Assembly (NCBI RefSeq): GCF_000194155.1
Contig: NZ_GL877878.1
Coordinates: 3,790,044-3,850,174 of the forward strand
DNA from: Saccharopolyspora spinosa NRRL 18395
GTDB lineage: Bacteria; Actinomycetota; Actinomycetes; Mycobacteriales; Pseudonocardiaceae
Reading direction: 5' to 3'
Length of the DNA stretch: 60,131 nucleotides
Below are positions 42,866 through 53,778 of the stretch, one piece after another; the stretch's first letter is position 1, and each line of letters begins with the position of its first letter. The position numbers and the translations under genes were made by a program. Below the pieces are notes generated by a model. That model saw only the letters and a list, made by a program, of their open reading frames with translations, was not told the DNA's origin and made no database searches.

Positions 42866-44041
42866 TTGCAAGACACGGCGATCTCCCTAATAGAACTGGG
42901 TGCGGTTTTCTTCGGTCTGGGCATCCTCGGGAGACTCGCATGGAAAATCGGGGTGTCACCGATCCCGCTCTACCTGATCGGCGGGCTGGCCTTCGGCACC
43001 GGTGGCCTGGTCCCCCTGCACGGCATCGAACCGTTCACCCACCTCGCCTCCGAGATCGGCGTGGTCCTGCTGTTGTTGCTGTTAGGCCTGGAATACTCCG
43101 CGGGTGAACTCGTCACCGGCTTACGCCGCTCCTGGCTGGCCGGTGTCATAGACATCGTGCTGAACGCGGTACCCGGTGCGCTGGTGGCCCTGCTGCTGGG
43201 TTGGGGTCCGCTCGGCGCGTTCACAATGGCCGGCGTCACCTACATCTCTTCCTCCGGCATCATCGCGAAGGTGCTCGGAGACCTGGGTCGGCTCGGCAAC
43301 CGGGAAACGCCGGTGATCCTGTCGATCCTGGTCTTCGAAGACCTGGCGATGGCCGTCTACCTGCCGATCCTGACCGCCGTGCTGGCCGGGGTCAGCTTCC
43401 TCGGCGGACTGACCGCGGTCGGGGTGTCGCTGGTCGTGATCACCCTGGTGCTGGTGGTCGCGCTGCGCTTCGGCAAGTACGTGTCCGCGCTGGTCGACAG
43501 CCCCGACCCGGAGGTCTTCCTGCTGCGCCTGCTGGGGGCGGCGCTGCTCGTCGCGGGGATCGCCTCGGAGCTGCAGGTCTCGGCGGCGGTCGGCTCGTTC
43601 CTGCTGGGCATCGCGATCTCCGGGTCGACCGCGGCGAACGCGACCCGCATGCTGGAGCCGCTGCGCGACCTGTTCGCCGCGCTGTTCTTCGTCGTGTTCG
43701 GCCTCAACACCGATCCGAGCCAGATCCCGCCGGTGCTGCCGGTGGCGCTGCTGCTGGCGGTGGCGACCTGCGCGACGAAAGTGCTCACCGGCTGGTTCGC
43801 CGCCCGGATGCAGGGTGTCGGCCGGATGGGTCGGCTGCGGGCCGGTGCCGCGCTGGTGGCGCGCGGCGAATTCTCCATCGTGATCGCCGGGCTGGCCGTC
43901 GCCTCCGGCGCGGTGCCGGGCGAGCTCGCCGCCCTCGCCACCGCCTACGTGCTGCTGATGGCGATCGTCGGCCCGGTCGCGGCCCGCGTCGTCGAGCCGG
44001 TGGCCCGGATGTTCCTCCCCAGCCAGGCGAAGAAGGCCTGA
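42866..44041 (+). CDS. khtU: CPA2-family cation/proton antiporter (KhtU-like)
   Basis: The 391-residue membrane protein has about 12-13 helices. Sodium/proton exchanger family motifs are ELGAVFFGLGILGRL in helix 1, EIGVVLLLLLLGLEYS, SSSGIIAKVL, and VFEDLAMAVYLP with the transport-site acidic residue. There is no C-terminal RCK domain; the separate khtT product supplies it. It probably expels K+ or Na+ in exchange for H+. TTG start at 42866 with GAGAGGAAA upstream. Confidence 0.87.
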   Translation: MQDTAISLIELGAVFFGLGILGRLAWKIGVSPIPLYLIGGLAFGTGGLVPLHGIEPFTHLASEIGVVLLLLLLGLEYSAGELVTGLRRSWLAGVIDIVLNAVPGALVALLLGWGPLGAFTMAGVTYISSSGIIAKVLGDLGRLGNRETPVILSILVFEDLAMAVYLPILTAVLAGVSFLGGLTAVGVSLVVITLVLVVALRFGKYVSALVDSPDPEVFLLRLLGAALLVAGIASELQVSAAVGSFLLGIAISGSTAANATRMLEPLRDLFAALFFVVFGLNTDPSQIPPVLPVALLLAVATCATKVLTGWFAARMQGVGRMGRLRAGAALVARGEFSIVIAGLAVASGAVPGELAALATAYVLLMAIVGPVAARVVEPVARMFLPSQAKKA

Positions 44042-44046
44042 CCGGA

Positions 44047-44086
44047 AAAGCCTCCGGCTGTCCCGAGCGGACGGGCCGGAGGCTTT
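44047..44086. terminator. Terminator hairpin after khtU
   Basis: AAAGCCTCCGGC (44047-44058) and GCCGGAGGCTTT (44075-44086) pair over 12 bases around a 16-base loop. The stem ends in TTTCTC, giving a near-intrinsic terminator also usable by the convergent rluB operon. Confidence 0.75.
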
Positions 44087-44146
44087 CTCAACGCTGCGGA
44101 TAACGCGGGCGGGTCTGGCAAACGCAACACCGGTGCGCGAACAGCC

Positions 44147-44914
44147 TCAGAGGCCCACTGCGCGGTAGAGCGAGCCGATCTCCTGGCGGTTCAACGGCCG
44201 GATCGCGCCCGGGCGCTCGTTGGTCAGCCGCACATCGCCGATCCGCGTCCGCACCAGGCGCTGCACCGGGTAGCCGACGTGCTTGAGCAGCCGCCGCACG
44301 ATGCGGTTGCGGCCCTCGTGCAACACGATCTCCACCAGCGACCGGTTCTGGTTCATGTCGACCAGCTTGAACCGGTCCACCTTCACCAGACCGTCCTCCA
44401 GCTCCACGCCCTCGCGCAGCTGCTGCCCGAGGTCCTTCGGGATCGACCCCAGCACCTCCGCCAGGTACGTCTTGCGCACCTTGTACGACGGGTGCATCAG
44501 CCGGTTCGCCAGCTCGCCGTCGTTGGTGATCAGCAGCAGGCCCTCGGTGTCCTGGTCCAGCCGCCCCACGTGGAACAGCTTGCCCTCCCGTTCCCGCAGG
44601 TAATCACCGATGCACGGACGCCCCTTGTCGTCCGACATGGTGCACAGGATGCCGCGCGGCTTGTTCAGCAGCAGGTGCGTCAGATCGTCGTTGACCATCA
44701 CCCGGTTGCCGTCCACGTGGACCACCGCGGTCGTCGGGTCGACCCGGCGCCCCAGCTCGGTGACGACCTCGCCGTCGACCTCGATCCGCCCCTCGACGAT
44801 CATCTCCTCGGCCGCGCGCCGCGAGGCCACCCCGGCCTGGGACAACACTTTCTGCAGCCGCACGCCTTCCGAATCGGCAGTGCTGCTGTACGGGGAACGG
44901 TGCTCAGACGTCAT
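44147..44914 (-). CDS. rluB: Ribosomal large subunit pseudouridine synthase B
   Basis: The 255-residue protein has an N-terminal S4 RNA-binding domain (RLQKVLSQAGVASRRAAEEMI) and an RsuA/RluB catalytic domain with the catalytic Asp in HVGRLDQDTEGLLL, plus LNKPRGILCT and GRNRIVRRLL. It modifies 23S rRNA near position 2605. ATG 44914 lies inside the end of scpB, an 11-base overlap. Corresponds to Rv1711. Confidence 0.93.
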   Translation of the reverse strand: MTSEHRSPYSSTADSEGVRLQKVLSQAGVASRRAAEEMIVEGRIEVDGEVVTELGRRVDPTTAVVHVDGNRVMVNDDLTHLLLNKPRGILCTMSDDKGRPCIGDYLREREGKLFHVGRLDQDTEGLLLITNDGELANRLMHPSYKVRKTYLAEVLGSIPKDLGQQLREGVELEDGLVKVDRFKLVDMNQNRSLVEIVLHEGRNRIVRRLLKHVGYPVQRLVRTRIGDVRLTNERPGAIRPLNRQEIGSLYRAVGL

Positions 44915-45587
44915 CAATCGAATCCACTTCGGGCAACAAGGGGGCGAGCGGCGGCAACTCCTTCAACGACGACAGCCCCAGCCGCTCCAGGAACAGCTCG
45001 GTCGTGCAGTACAGGATGCCGCCCGTCTCCGGGTCGGTTCCGGCCTCTTCGATAAGGCCGCGCCCCACCAGGGTACGGATGACGCCGTCGACGTTCACAC
45101 CCCGTACTGCCGCGACCCGCGAACGCGTCACCGGCTGCCGGTACGCGATCACCGCGAGGGTCTCCAGCGCGGCACGCGTCAGCTTCGAACGCTGCCCGTC
45201 CAACAGGTACCGCTCCACGTACGGGGCGTACTTCTCCCGCGTGTAGAACCGCCAGCCGTCGCCGACCCGCCGCAGGTCAACGCCCCGTTCCGCCTCGGCG
45301 TAGCCGTCCGAGAGCCGCCGCAGCGCGGACCGGATCCGGGCCACCGGCTGCTCCAGGGTGTCGGCCAGCAGCTCCTCGCCGGCCGGCACGTCGACCACGA
45401 GCAGCAACGCCTCCAGCGCCGCATCCAGCGCCGAATCGGAGGTCAGGTCCGGCGCACTCGGCGCCTCCACCGCCTCGGAATCCCCAGCGGCCGCCGACGG
45501 CTCCAACGGTTCCTGCGGCTCAGCGGGCGGCGGGGTCGGCGACTCCTCCGCGACCTCGCCCGCGGCCTCCGGCTCCAGCTCCGTCAC
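44904..45587 (-). CDS. scpB: Segregation and condensation protein B
   Basis: The 227-residue protein has an acidic, Pro-rich N-terminus (about 45 residues) and then two winged-helix domains: ALDAALEALLLVVD, LETLAVIAYRQPVTRSRVAAVRG with VRTLVGRGLIEE-type strand (here IRTLVGRGLIEEAG). It binds ScpA and SMC in the condensin complex. GTG start overlaps scpA's stop (GTGA). Confidence 0.93.
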   Translation of the reverse strand: MTELEPEAAGEVAEESPTPPPAEPQEPLEPSAAAGDSEAVEAPSAPDLTSDSALDAALEALLLVVDVPAGEELLADTLEQPVARIRSALRRLSDGYAEAERGVDLRRVGDGWRFYTREKYAPYVERYLLDGQRSKLTRAALETLAVIAYRQPVTRSRVAAVRGVNVDGVIRTLVGRGLIEEAGTDPETGGILYCTTELFLERLGLSSLKELPPLAPLLPEVDSIDDV

Positions 45588-46435
45588 CCGTACTCCTCTT
45601 CTTCATGGCTGGCGCGCTGCGCCTCGGCTTCGGCCTCCGCCTGCGCCACGCTGCCGCCCACCCAGCTCACGATCAGCTCACCCAGCGGGGTCTCCTGCTC
45701 GAACAGCAGGACCTTCTCCCGGTAGAGCTCGAGCAGCGCCAGGAACCGCGCCACCACCTCGACGGTGTGCCCGCAGTCCGACACCAGCTCCGAGAACGTC
45801 GCGCTGCCCTTCTCCGCCAACCGCACCCGCAGCAGCGCCGCGTGCTCGCGCACCGAAACGCCGTGCTGGTGGATGTGGTCCAGCGAAACGGTCGGCGGTG
45901 GCTTCGGCCGGAACACCGCGGCCGCGATCTCGGCGAACCGCTGCGGCGGAACCCCGATCACCACTTCCGGCAGCAGGTTCGCGAACCGCTCCTCGACCGA
46001 CACCGAACGCGGATAGCGCCGCAGCGCCCCGGCCTCCAACTCGCCGAACAGCGCGGCCACCTGCTTGTACGCGCGGTACTGCAGCAGCCGCGCGAAGAGC
46101 AGGTCGCGGGCCTCCAGCAGCGCCAGGTCCGCCTCGTCCTCGACCTCCGCGGCCGGCAGCAGCCGGGCCGCCTTCAGGTCTAACAGCGTCGCGGCGACCA
46201 CCAGGAACTCGGTGGTTTCGTTCAGGTCCCACCGCTCGCCGAGCGCCTTGGTGTAGGCGATGAACTCGTCGGTGACCTTGTGCAGCGCTACTTCGGTAAC
46301 GTCCAGCTGGTGCTGCGAGATCAGCTGCAGCAGCAGGTCGAAGGGGCCCTCGAAGTTGTCCAGCCGCACCGTGAACCGGCCGCCTGCGGCGGGATCCTCG
46401 CTCGACTGCGCCGCCGGTACCGCGGGGTCTGTCAC
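45584..46435 (-). CDS. scpA: Segregation and condensation protein A (kleisin)
   Basis: The 283-residue kleisin has the family start FTVRLDNFEGPFDLLLQLI, then DVTEVALHKVTDEFI and EFLVVAATLLDLKAARLLP, and a C-terminal winged helix (VVARFLALLELYREKVLLFEQ). It bridges SMC heads with ScpB. A Glu-rich tail ends the protein. GTG start overlaps the upstream gene stop. Confidence 0.93.
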   Translation of the reverse strand: MTDPAVPAAQSSEDPAAGGRFTVRLDNFEGPFDLLLQLISQHQLDVTEVALHKVTDEFIAYTKALGERWDLNETTEFLVVAATLLDLKAARLLPAAEVEDEADLALLEARDLLFARLLQYRAYKQVAALFGELEAGALRRYPRSVSVEERFANLLPEVVIGVPPQRFAEIAAAVFRPKPPPTVSLDHIHQHGVSVREHAALLRVRLAEKGSATFSELVSDCGHTVEVVARFLALLELYREKVLLFEQETPLGELIVSWVGGSVAQAEAEAEAQRASHEEEEYG

Positions 46436-46770
46436 TCTCCGGGCTCCTGCAGGCGCCGCACCAGCACCGAGTCCGCGCCGTTCTTGTCGAGGTCGGCGAG
46501 CACCACGGCAACCGCTTCGCGCACCACGCGGCCTCGGTCCACGGCGATGCCGTGGTCGGCCCGCAATGCCAGCCGCGCCTGCTCCAAGCCCAGCAACTCC
46601 TCGTCGGACACGTACACGGTGATCTTCGAATCGTGCTTGCGCCGTCCAGAGCCGCCCCGGCCCGCCGCGGGTGCCGCCTGCTCCGGGTCCGGCGGATTCG
46701 CGTGATCCGTCCGAGGAACAGTAGTACGGAACAATTCGGCCGCTCCGGGCAGGGCGACCCGACGCGTCAT
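46432..46770 (-). CDS. Small ribbon-helix-helix-like protein between parA and scpA
   Basis: The 112-residue protein has a disordered, Pro/Ala-rich N-terminal half, then KITVYVSDEELLGLEQARLA followed by VDRGRVVREAVAVVLADLD. That is the pattern of a ribbon-helix-helix DNA-binding domain (beta strand TVYVS, two helices). It overlaps parA and scpA by four bases on each side, so it is tightly tied to chromosome segregation genes. It could be a small centromere-binding partner for this ParA, which has no adjacent parB; that is inference. The M. tuberculosis locus lacks it. Confidence 0.75.
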   Translation of the reverse strand: MTRRVALPGAAELFRTTVPRTDHANPPDPEQAAPAAGRGGSGRRKHDSKITVYVSDEELLGLEQARLALRADHGIAVDRGRVVREAVAVVLADLDKNGADSVLVRRLQEPGE

Positions 46771-47708
46771 CGGGCGATCACCTCGCGCGCCAGTGCGCGG
46801 TACGCCTGCGCCCCGGCCGAGCGGGGCGCCCAGCGGGTGATCGGCTCGCCGGCCACCGTGGTCTCCGGAAACCGCACCGTGCGGTTGATCACCGCATCGA
46901 AGACGATGTCGCCGAACGCCTCGACGACGCGCGCCATCACCTCGCGCGAGTGCAGCGTGCGCGGGTCGAACATGGTCGCCAGGATGCCGCTGATCTCCAG
47001 CCTCGGGTTCAGCCGCTCCCGCACCTTCTCGATGGTGTCGATCAGCAGCGCCACCCCGCGCAGGCTGAAGAACTCGCACTCCAGCGGGATTATCACGGCG
47101 TCCGCGGCGGCCAACGCGTTCACCGTCAGCAGCCCCAGCGACGGCTGGCAGTCCACCAGCACGTAGTCGTACTCCGCCAGCGCCGGCTGCAGCACCCGGT
47201 GCAGCGTCTGCTCCCGGCCCACCTCCGCGACCAGCTGCACCTCGGCCGCGGACAGGTCGATGTTGCTGGGCAGCAGGTCCATGCCCTCGACGGTGGTCTG
47301 CCGCACCACGTCATGGATGGCGACCGGCCGTTCCATGATCACGTTGTAGATGGTCTGGTCGAGCTGGTGCGGCTGGACCCCGAGGCCGACCGAGAGCGCG
47401 CCCTGCGGATCGAAATCCACCAGCAGCACCCGGCGCCCGTATTCCGCCAGCGCTGCGCCGAGGTTGATCGTCGACGTGGTCTTCCCGACGCCGCCCTTCT
47501 GGTTGCACATCGCGAGCACCGATGCGGGACCGTGCCGGTCCAGCAGCGGCGGCTCGGGGATGTGCCGACGTGGCCGGCCAGTGGGACCGAGGCCGCGGGG
47601 GTTCGGCGCCAGGCCGACCTCCTCCTCGCGGCCCGCCGTCTCCCGGGCGATGCTCAGGTCGACCGCGCCCCGGGACCGCCCTTCGGCGGCGGGCTGCGGC
47701 AGCGACAT
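46767..47708 (-). CDS. parA: ParA/Soj-family ATPase
   Basis: The 313-residue ATPase has a disordered 80-residue N-terminus. The deviant Walker A motif CNQKGGVGKTTSTINLG follows, then VLLVDFDPQGALS and the Walker B-type YVLVDCQPSLGLLTVNAL. Corresponds to Rv1708, the ParA-like protein encoded with scpAB rather than with parB. ATG 47708 with AAGGAG ten bases upstream. It probably positions a DNA or protein cargo. Confidence 0.9.
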   Translation of the reverse strand: MSLPQPAAEGRSRGAVDLSIARETAGREEEVGLAPNPRGLGPTGRPRRHIPEPPLLDRHGPASVLAMCNQKGGVGKTTSTINLGAALAEYGRRVLLVDFDPQGALSVGLGVQPHQLDQTIYNVIMERPVAIHDVVRQTTVEGMDLLPSNIDLSAAEVQLVAEVGREQTLHRVLQPALAEYDYVLVDCQPSLGLLTVNALAAADAVIIPLECEFFSLRGVALLIDTIEKVRERLNPRLEISGILATMFDPRTLHSREVMARVVEAFGDIVFDAVINRTVRFPETTVAGEPITRWAPRSAGAQAYRALAREVIAR

Positions 47709-47872
47709 GGCGATCTGACTCCTTTTGGTGCCGGTGGCGATCAAACGCAGCCTAAGTGGCATTCGTTACCAGCGGCAACGCGCCTCGCCGTGGTGTCGGA
47801 AGTTCCCTGTGATCTGCGTGTGATCAACGTCTACCGCGTACACCACCCCCTCGCATTCGCAGCGTCACCAAG

Positions 47873-48820
47873 TCACTCCGTAGCGTGTGCGCGCGGATGC
47901 GTCGTCGCGTAGACCTCCCGCAGCGTGTTCACCGTGATCAAGGTGTAGACCTGGGTCGTCGTGACCGAGGCGTGGCCCAGCAGTTCCTGCACCACGCGGA
48001 CATCCGCGCCGCCCTCCACAAGGTGCGTGGCGAACGAATGCCGCAGCACGTGCGGCGAAACCGAGCCGTTGATCCCGGCGCGCTGCGCGGCGGTCTTCAA
48101 CGCGTTCCACGAGCTCTGCCGGGAAAGCCGGGTACCGCGCGAATTCAGGAACACCGCGGCACTACCCCGCCCGCGCGCGGCCAGGCCGGGCCTGGCCCGT
48201 ACCAGGTACGCGTCCAGCGCCGCCAGCGCCGGTCGGCCGATGGGCACCAGCCGCTGGCGGCCGCCCTTCCCTTCCAGCAGCACGGTCCGGTTGGTGCCGT
48301 CGATGTCGTCGAGGTCCAACCCGACCGCTTCGGAGATCCGCGCTCCCGTCGAATACAGCACTTCCAGCAGCGCCCGGTCCCGCAGGCCCCGGGCATCCTC
48401 GCCCCCGGCGTGATCGAGCAGCTTCCCGACGTCGCCGATGGAAAGCGCCTTCGGCAGCCGCTTCGGCGGGCTCGGCGGCGCGACATCGCGCGCTACGTCG
48501 ACCGGCAGCAGCCCCTCGGCGTGCGCGAAGCGGTGCAGGCCGCGGGCGGCCACCAAAGCTCGGGCCGACGACGACGGCGCCAGCGCGGGCCGCTGCCCGG
48601 TGCCTTCCCGGAGCTCCGCCAAGAACCCGGACAGGTGCTCCGAACGCACCTCGCCGAGCCCAGAAATCCCTGCCGCGACCAGGAATTCGGCATACCGGCG
48701 CAGGTCCCTGGCGTAGGAGTCGAGAGTGCTGCGGGCGGTACCGCGCTCGACGGCAAGGTGGTCGAGGTACCCGGTGATCGCCCCGCGCAGGTCCGGCGGC
48801 AGCTCCTCGAAACCCCTCAC
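47873..48820 (-). CDS. xerD: Tyrosine recombinase XerD
   Basis: The 315-residue recombinase has the N-terminal SAM-like core-binding domain ([20 protein letters not shown]) and the catalytic domain. The latter contains Arg in [13 protein letters not shown], the HxxR in [13 protein letters not shown], His in [13 protein letters not shown] and the nucleophile Tyr at VYTLITV. It resolves chromosome dimers at dif. Start: GTG 48820 overlaps the Nudix stop (GTGA) and fits the length of mycobacterial XerD; ATG 48853 would overlap by 37 bases. Confidence 0.93.
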   Translation of the reverse strand: MRGFEELPPDLRGAITGYLDHLAVERGTARSTLDSYARDLRRYAEFLVAAGISGLGEVRSEHLSGFLAELREGTGQRPALAPSSSARALVAARGLHRFAHAEGLLPVDVARDVAPPSPPKRLPKALSIGDVGKLLDHAGGEDARGLRDRALLEVLYSTGARISEAVGLDLDDIDGTNRTVLLEGKGGRQRLVPIGRPALAALDAYLVRARPGLAARGRGSAAVFLNSRGTRLSRQSSWNALKTAAQRAGINGSVSPHVLRHSFATHLVEGGADVRVVQELLGHASVTTTQVYTLITVNTLREVYATTHPRAHATE

Positions 48821-49464
48821 CGGGCGGCGAAGCGCTGGGGCCGGTCCGGCCATTCGGCATCCGCCGGGCGAGGCTCCACCCGGCCCTCGCGGACCGCGTG
48901 GGCGGCGAGCAGCCCCGCCACCCCGGGGCCGTTGACGATCTCCCCGGCCAGCGCCATCCGCACCGCCTCGGCGAGCGGGAAGCGGCGGATCACCAGGTCC
49001 GCCTCCTCGTCCCCGGCCGCCGCCGGACGGTCCACATCGGACAATCCGGTGCCCAGGAACACCCGCACGCATTCGTCGGTGAAACCGGGCGAAGTCGCCA
49101 CGTCGACCAGCACCGACCAGTCCCGGGCGGCGATCCCGGCCTCCTCCGCGAGCTCCCGCTGCGCGGTGCGCACCGGCTCCTCGCCCGCCACGTCCAGCAA
49201 CCCGGCCGGCAGCTCCCAGAGCCGCCGGCCGACCGGATACCGGTACTGGTAGACGAGCACCACCTGGTCGTCCTCGTCGAGGGCCACCACCGCGACCGCG
49301 CCGAGGTGCTCGACGACCTCGCGGCGCGCGTGCCCGCCGCCGGGCATCCCGACCTCGTCGGCCCGCAACGCGAGGATCTTGCCCACGTAGACGTCCTCGC
49401 TGGCCAGGGTGGTGAATTCGTGCTCGCCGTTGGTGCGAGCGACGCCGTTGTCCGTCGTGTCCAC
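48817..49464 (-). CDS. Nudix hydrolase, ADP-ribose pyrophosphatase type
   Basis: The 215-residue protein has a full Nudix box, [24 protein letters not shown], preceded by [17 protein letters not shown], characteristic of ADP-ribose pyrophosphatases. Corresponds to Rv1700, an ADPR hydrolase. GTG 49464 follows GGGTGGG. The 228 bases between it and pyrG hold a loose inverted repeat (GGCTGT-TG-TCTTCG at 49483 and CGAAGACAGCC near 49563) and presumably its promoter. Confidence 0.9.
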   Translation of the reverse strand: MDTTDNGVARTNGEHEFTTLASEDVYVGKILALRADEVGMPGGGHARREVVEHLGAVAVVALDEDDQVVLVYQYRYPVGRRLWELPAGLLDVAGEEPVRTAQRELAEEAGIAARDWSVLVDVATSPGFTDECVRVFLGTGLSDVDRPAAAGDEEADLVIRRFPLAEAVRMALAGEIVNGPGVAGLLAAHAVREGRVEPRPADAEWPDRPQRFAAR

Positions 49465-49692
49465 GCCGCCCACCCTAGAAGAGGCTGTTGTCTTCGTAGC
49501 GGCGAAGCCGCTTGGCCCGGCCTCGCAAACGCCGCCGTTGCGGGTCCTCCGGCGTCGTCTCGCGAAGACAGCCCCGACTGGTGAATTGGCACTCATGATG
49601 TCGGGGATCCCACAGCGAGACGGCGCCTGAGAGGTTCCGCTATTGGTACCGCTAACCAGAACGAGCCTGGAAACGGCCTTCGAACCCGCCGA

Positions 49693-51396
<1,704 letters not shown>

Positions 51397-51516
51397 CAAC
51401 AAAAGCTCCCCGTGGTCAAGCCGTCGCCTGGCTGGATTTCTGCGCTGGCAGGACGGCTGGATCCGTCGCTCCCACGGAATTCCAGCCTAACGCACGACCA
51501 TCGGGGCGCGCACCGA

Positions 51517-51554
51517 GACCCGCCCCTGCCGGTCCAGACCGGCAGGGGCGGGTC
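51517..51554 (-). terminator. Strong terminator hairpin after steB
   Basis: GACCCGCCCCTGCCGGT (51517-51533) and ACCGGCAGGGGCGGGTC (51538-51554) pair over 17 bases with a CCAG loop, 14 bases after the steB stop. It separates the steA-steB operon from pyrG, whose promoter must lie between here and 51396. Confidence 0.8.
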
Positions 51555-51568
51555 CACCGCCATCCGGG

Positions 51569-52507
51569 CTACCCGCGAGTCGCCGGTACCGGCCCTTGGG
51601 CGCTGCCGGCGAAGCCGTAGTGCCCCGCCTGCCGATCCGCCTGTTCCCGCAGCGCAAGCACGACCACCACCCGCCCGGAACTGCTGTCCAGGTCGTCGAC
51701 GGTGGACAGCGCCGACGCCATCGCCGGATCCGCGCGGACCACCCCGACCGGCCCGGTCCCGTCGGCCGAACCGGCGCCGCCGGCGAGCACCGCGCCCTGA
51801 CCGGCCCGGTCGACCTGGGTCGCGAAGCGGGCCAGTGTCGCGGCCTTGTCCCCCGCGCTGTCGCCCTCGATCCGGCCACCGGTGAGCACCACGGCGAGCT
51901 GCGCGGGCCGCAAGCCCTCCGAGGCGGTCGCGAAGCCGCCGCCGGCCAGGCCCGCGAATGCCGCCGCCCGCTCCTGGTCACCGGTCTGCGGCTGGCCGGT
52001 CTGCGGGTTCAGCAGCGCAAGCGGCCCGATCAGGCCACCGGCCAGGGTTCCGGGATCGGCCGCCGTGGGCAGCTGAACACCGGCGGGCAGCAGTTCGGTG
52101 ACCACGCTCCTGAGCTGGTCCGCCCGGCTCGGGTCGGCGAAGGCCTGCCCCAGGCGCACCTCTCCGGTGACGTCCGCACCCGCCGCGCGCAGCAGTTGCG
52201 ACACCGCGTCGCGCTGCTGCTCGGAGGCGTCCGCCGACGTGATCAGCACGACGCTGCGCTGCGCCAGCTGCCCCTGCACGGTCATCGGCCCGACCGCCGC
52301 GTTGAACCGGTCGGCGGCCGCGACCTGCGCCTTGAGCGCCGTCCGCTCGGCGTTGAGGGAGTCGACCTGCACCTGCAACGACTGTCGCTCGTTGCCCACG
52401 CCCGCCAGCAACCGGCCGCTGAGCGACGTGGAGCCGACGAGGATGCCCACGGCCAACGCCAGGAACACCGCGGCGATCGACACGATGTGGTACCGCAACG
52501 AGATCAC
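51569..52507 (-). CDS. steB: SteB/MctB family membrane protein
   Basis: The 312-residue protein has one N-terminal membrane helix (residues 8-27, HIVSIAAVFLALAVGILVGS), a coiled coil (about 40-70, LQVQVDSLNAERTALKAQV) and an extracytoplasmic alpha/beta region ending in GHYGFAGS. Mycobacterial MctB (Rv1698) was described as a copper transport protein, and its corynebacterial counterpart SteB works with SteA in cell division or envelope assembly. GTG start overlaps the steA stop (GTGA). Confidence 0.88.
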   Translation of the reverse strand: MISLRYHIVSIAAVFLALAVGILVGSTSLSGRLLAGVGNERQSLQVQVDSLNAERTALKAQVAAADRFNAAVGPMTVQGQLAQRSVVLITSADASEQQRDAVSQLLRAAGADVTGEVRLGQAFADPSRADQLRSVVTELLPAGVQLPTAADPGTLAGGLIGPLALLNPQTGQPQTGDQERAAAFAGLAGGGFATASEGLRPAQLAVVLTGGRIEGDSAGDKAATLARFATQVDRAGQGAVLAGGAGSADGTGPVGVVRADPAMASALSTVDDLDSSSGRVVVVLALREQADRQAGHYGFAGSAQGPVPATRG

Positions 52508-53730
52508 GTGAAAAGCCCCTTGAGGTAGCCGAAAACGGAGTCGCCGGAGTCCGCGACCGCGGTCAGGAAAGCGGTGCCCAGCCCGGAGACCAGCAGCGCC
52601 ACGACCGCCACCAGCAGCACCGAGAGCACCAGCAGCAGGATGGCCCCGACCGGCGTCCGGCTGCGCTGGAGCGTGGCCACCGCCGCGCCGTCGATGACCT
52701 TGCTGCCCAGCCGGAGCCGGGTTAGGAACGTCGACGGGTTCGAACCGGAGCGCCCGCGGTCTAGGAATTCGCTCAGCGTCGCGTGGAACCCGACCGTGAT
52801 CACCAGGCTCGCCTTGTGCGCGTCGGCGAGCAGCAGTGCGAGGTCCTCCGGGTTCCCCGACGCGGGGAACGTCACCGCACCGACCCCGAGGTCCTGGATG
52901 CGTTCCAGGCCGGGCGCGTGCCCGTCGAGGTGGGCGGGGATCACCAGTTCCGCGCCGCACTTGAGGATGGCCGTGGCGATGACGTCCGGGTCGCCGACGA
53001 TGACGTCCGGCTTGTGCCCGGCCTTGCGCAGCGACTCGGCGCCGCCCTCCACCCCGATCAGCACCGGCCGGTACTCCCGGATGTACTTCTTCAACCGCTG
53101 CAGGTCGTCGGCGTGGCCGTACCCGGGCGCCACCACAAGCACCTGGCGGCCCTCCATCGACGAGCTCAGCTCGGGCACGCCGACGCCGTCGAGGATCAGC
53201 GTCCGCTCCTTGCGCAGGAACTCGATGGTGTTCGCCGAGAACGCCTCCAGCTGCGTGGACATCCCGGCCTTGGCCTCGATGAGCAGGTCGGCGACGGAGT
53301 TGGCGTCCTGGGCCGTCCCGCGTCCGACCTCCCGGTCCCCGACGAACACGCCGCCGTCGTGCAGCCGGATCTTCGCGCCATCCTTGACCCGGTGCACGAG
53401 CTCGGGCCCGACGCCGTCGACCAGCGCGATACCGGCCGACAGCAGCACTTCGGGACCGAGGTTCGGGTAGCGCCCGGAAATCGAAGGAGCGGCGTTGACG
53501 ACCCCGACCACCCCGGCCGAGACCAGCGCTTCGGCGGTGCGCCGGTCCAGGTCCGCGTGATCGATCACCGCGATGTCGCCGGAGCGGACTCGGCGCAGCA
53601 CATCACCCGAACGCCGCTCGACCCTGGCGATCCCGGCCACACCGGGCAGGTTTTCCTGCTGAGGGCAAGCAGACCGCTGAGTTTCATGCGCCGATGGTGA
53701 CAAATAGATCACCTGTTGTTGGTACGCCAC
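52504..53730 (-). CDS. steA: Cytokinetic ring protein SteA (N-terminus probably frameshifted)
   Basis: The 408-residue frame matches Rv1697/SteA: GRYPNLGPEVLLSAGI, LEAFSANTIEFLRKE, PVLIGVEGGAESLRKAGHKPDVIVGDPD (thiamine-pyrophosphokinase-like fold), GHAPGLERIQDLGVGA, and a C-terminal membrane helix. SteA and SteB form a septal complex in corynebacteria. The usual N-terminus MKLSGLL-SR is encoded from an ATG at 53687 in another frame. It joins the main frame at a run of four A (plus-strand TTTT, 53651-53654) if one A is added. As given, translation would have to begin at GTG 53730, giving an unrelated start. Confidence 0.87.
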   Translation of the reverse strand: MAYQQQVIYLSPSAHETQRSACPQQENLPGVAGIARVERRSGDVLRRVRSGDIAVIDHADLDRRTAEALVSAGVVGVVNAAPSISGRYPNLGPEVLLSAGIALVDGVGPELVHRVKDGAKIRLHDGGVFVGDREVGRGTAQDANSVADLLIEAKAGMSTQLEAFSANTIEFLRKERTLILDGVGVPELSSSMEGRQVLVVAPGYGHADDLQRLKKYIREYRPVLIGVEGGAESLRKAGHKPDVIVGDPDVIATAILKCGAELVIPAHLDGHAPGLERIQDLGVGAVTFPASGNPEDLALLLADAHKASLVITVGFHATLSEFLDRGRSGSNPSTFLTRLRLGSKVIDGAAVATLQRSRTPVGAILLLVLSVLLVAVVALLVSGLGTAFLTAVADSGDSVFGYLKGLFT

Positions 53731-53778
53731 GCCGATACGACTGGCCCGGCAGCAGCAGAATCTGTTGGGCCGAACAGC

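Noticed and set aside
47873..48820. XerD-type recombinase as sign of an integrated element
   Set aside because: It lies in the conserved Rv1701 position between the Nudix gene and parA and has the length and motifs of chromosomal XerD, not of a phage integrase.
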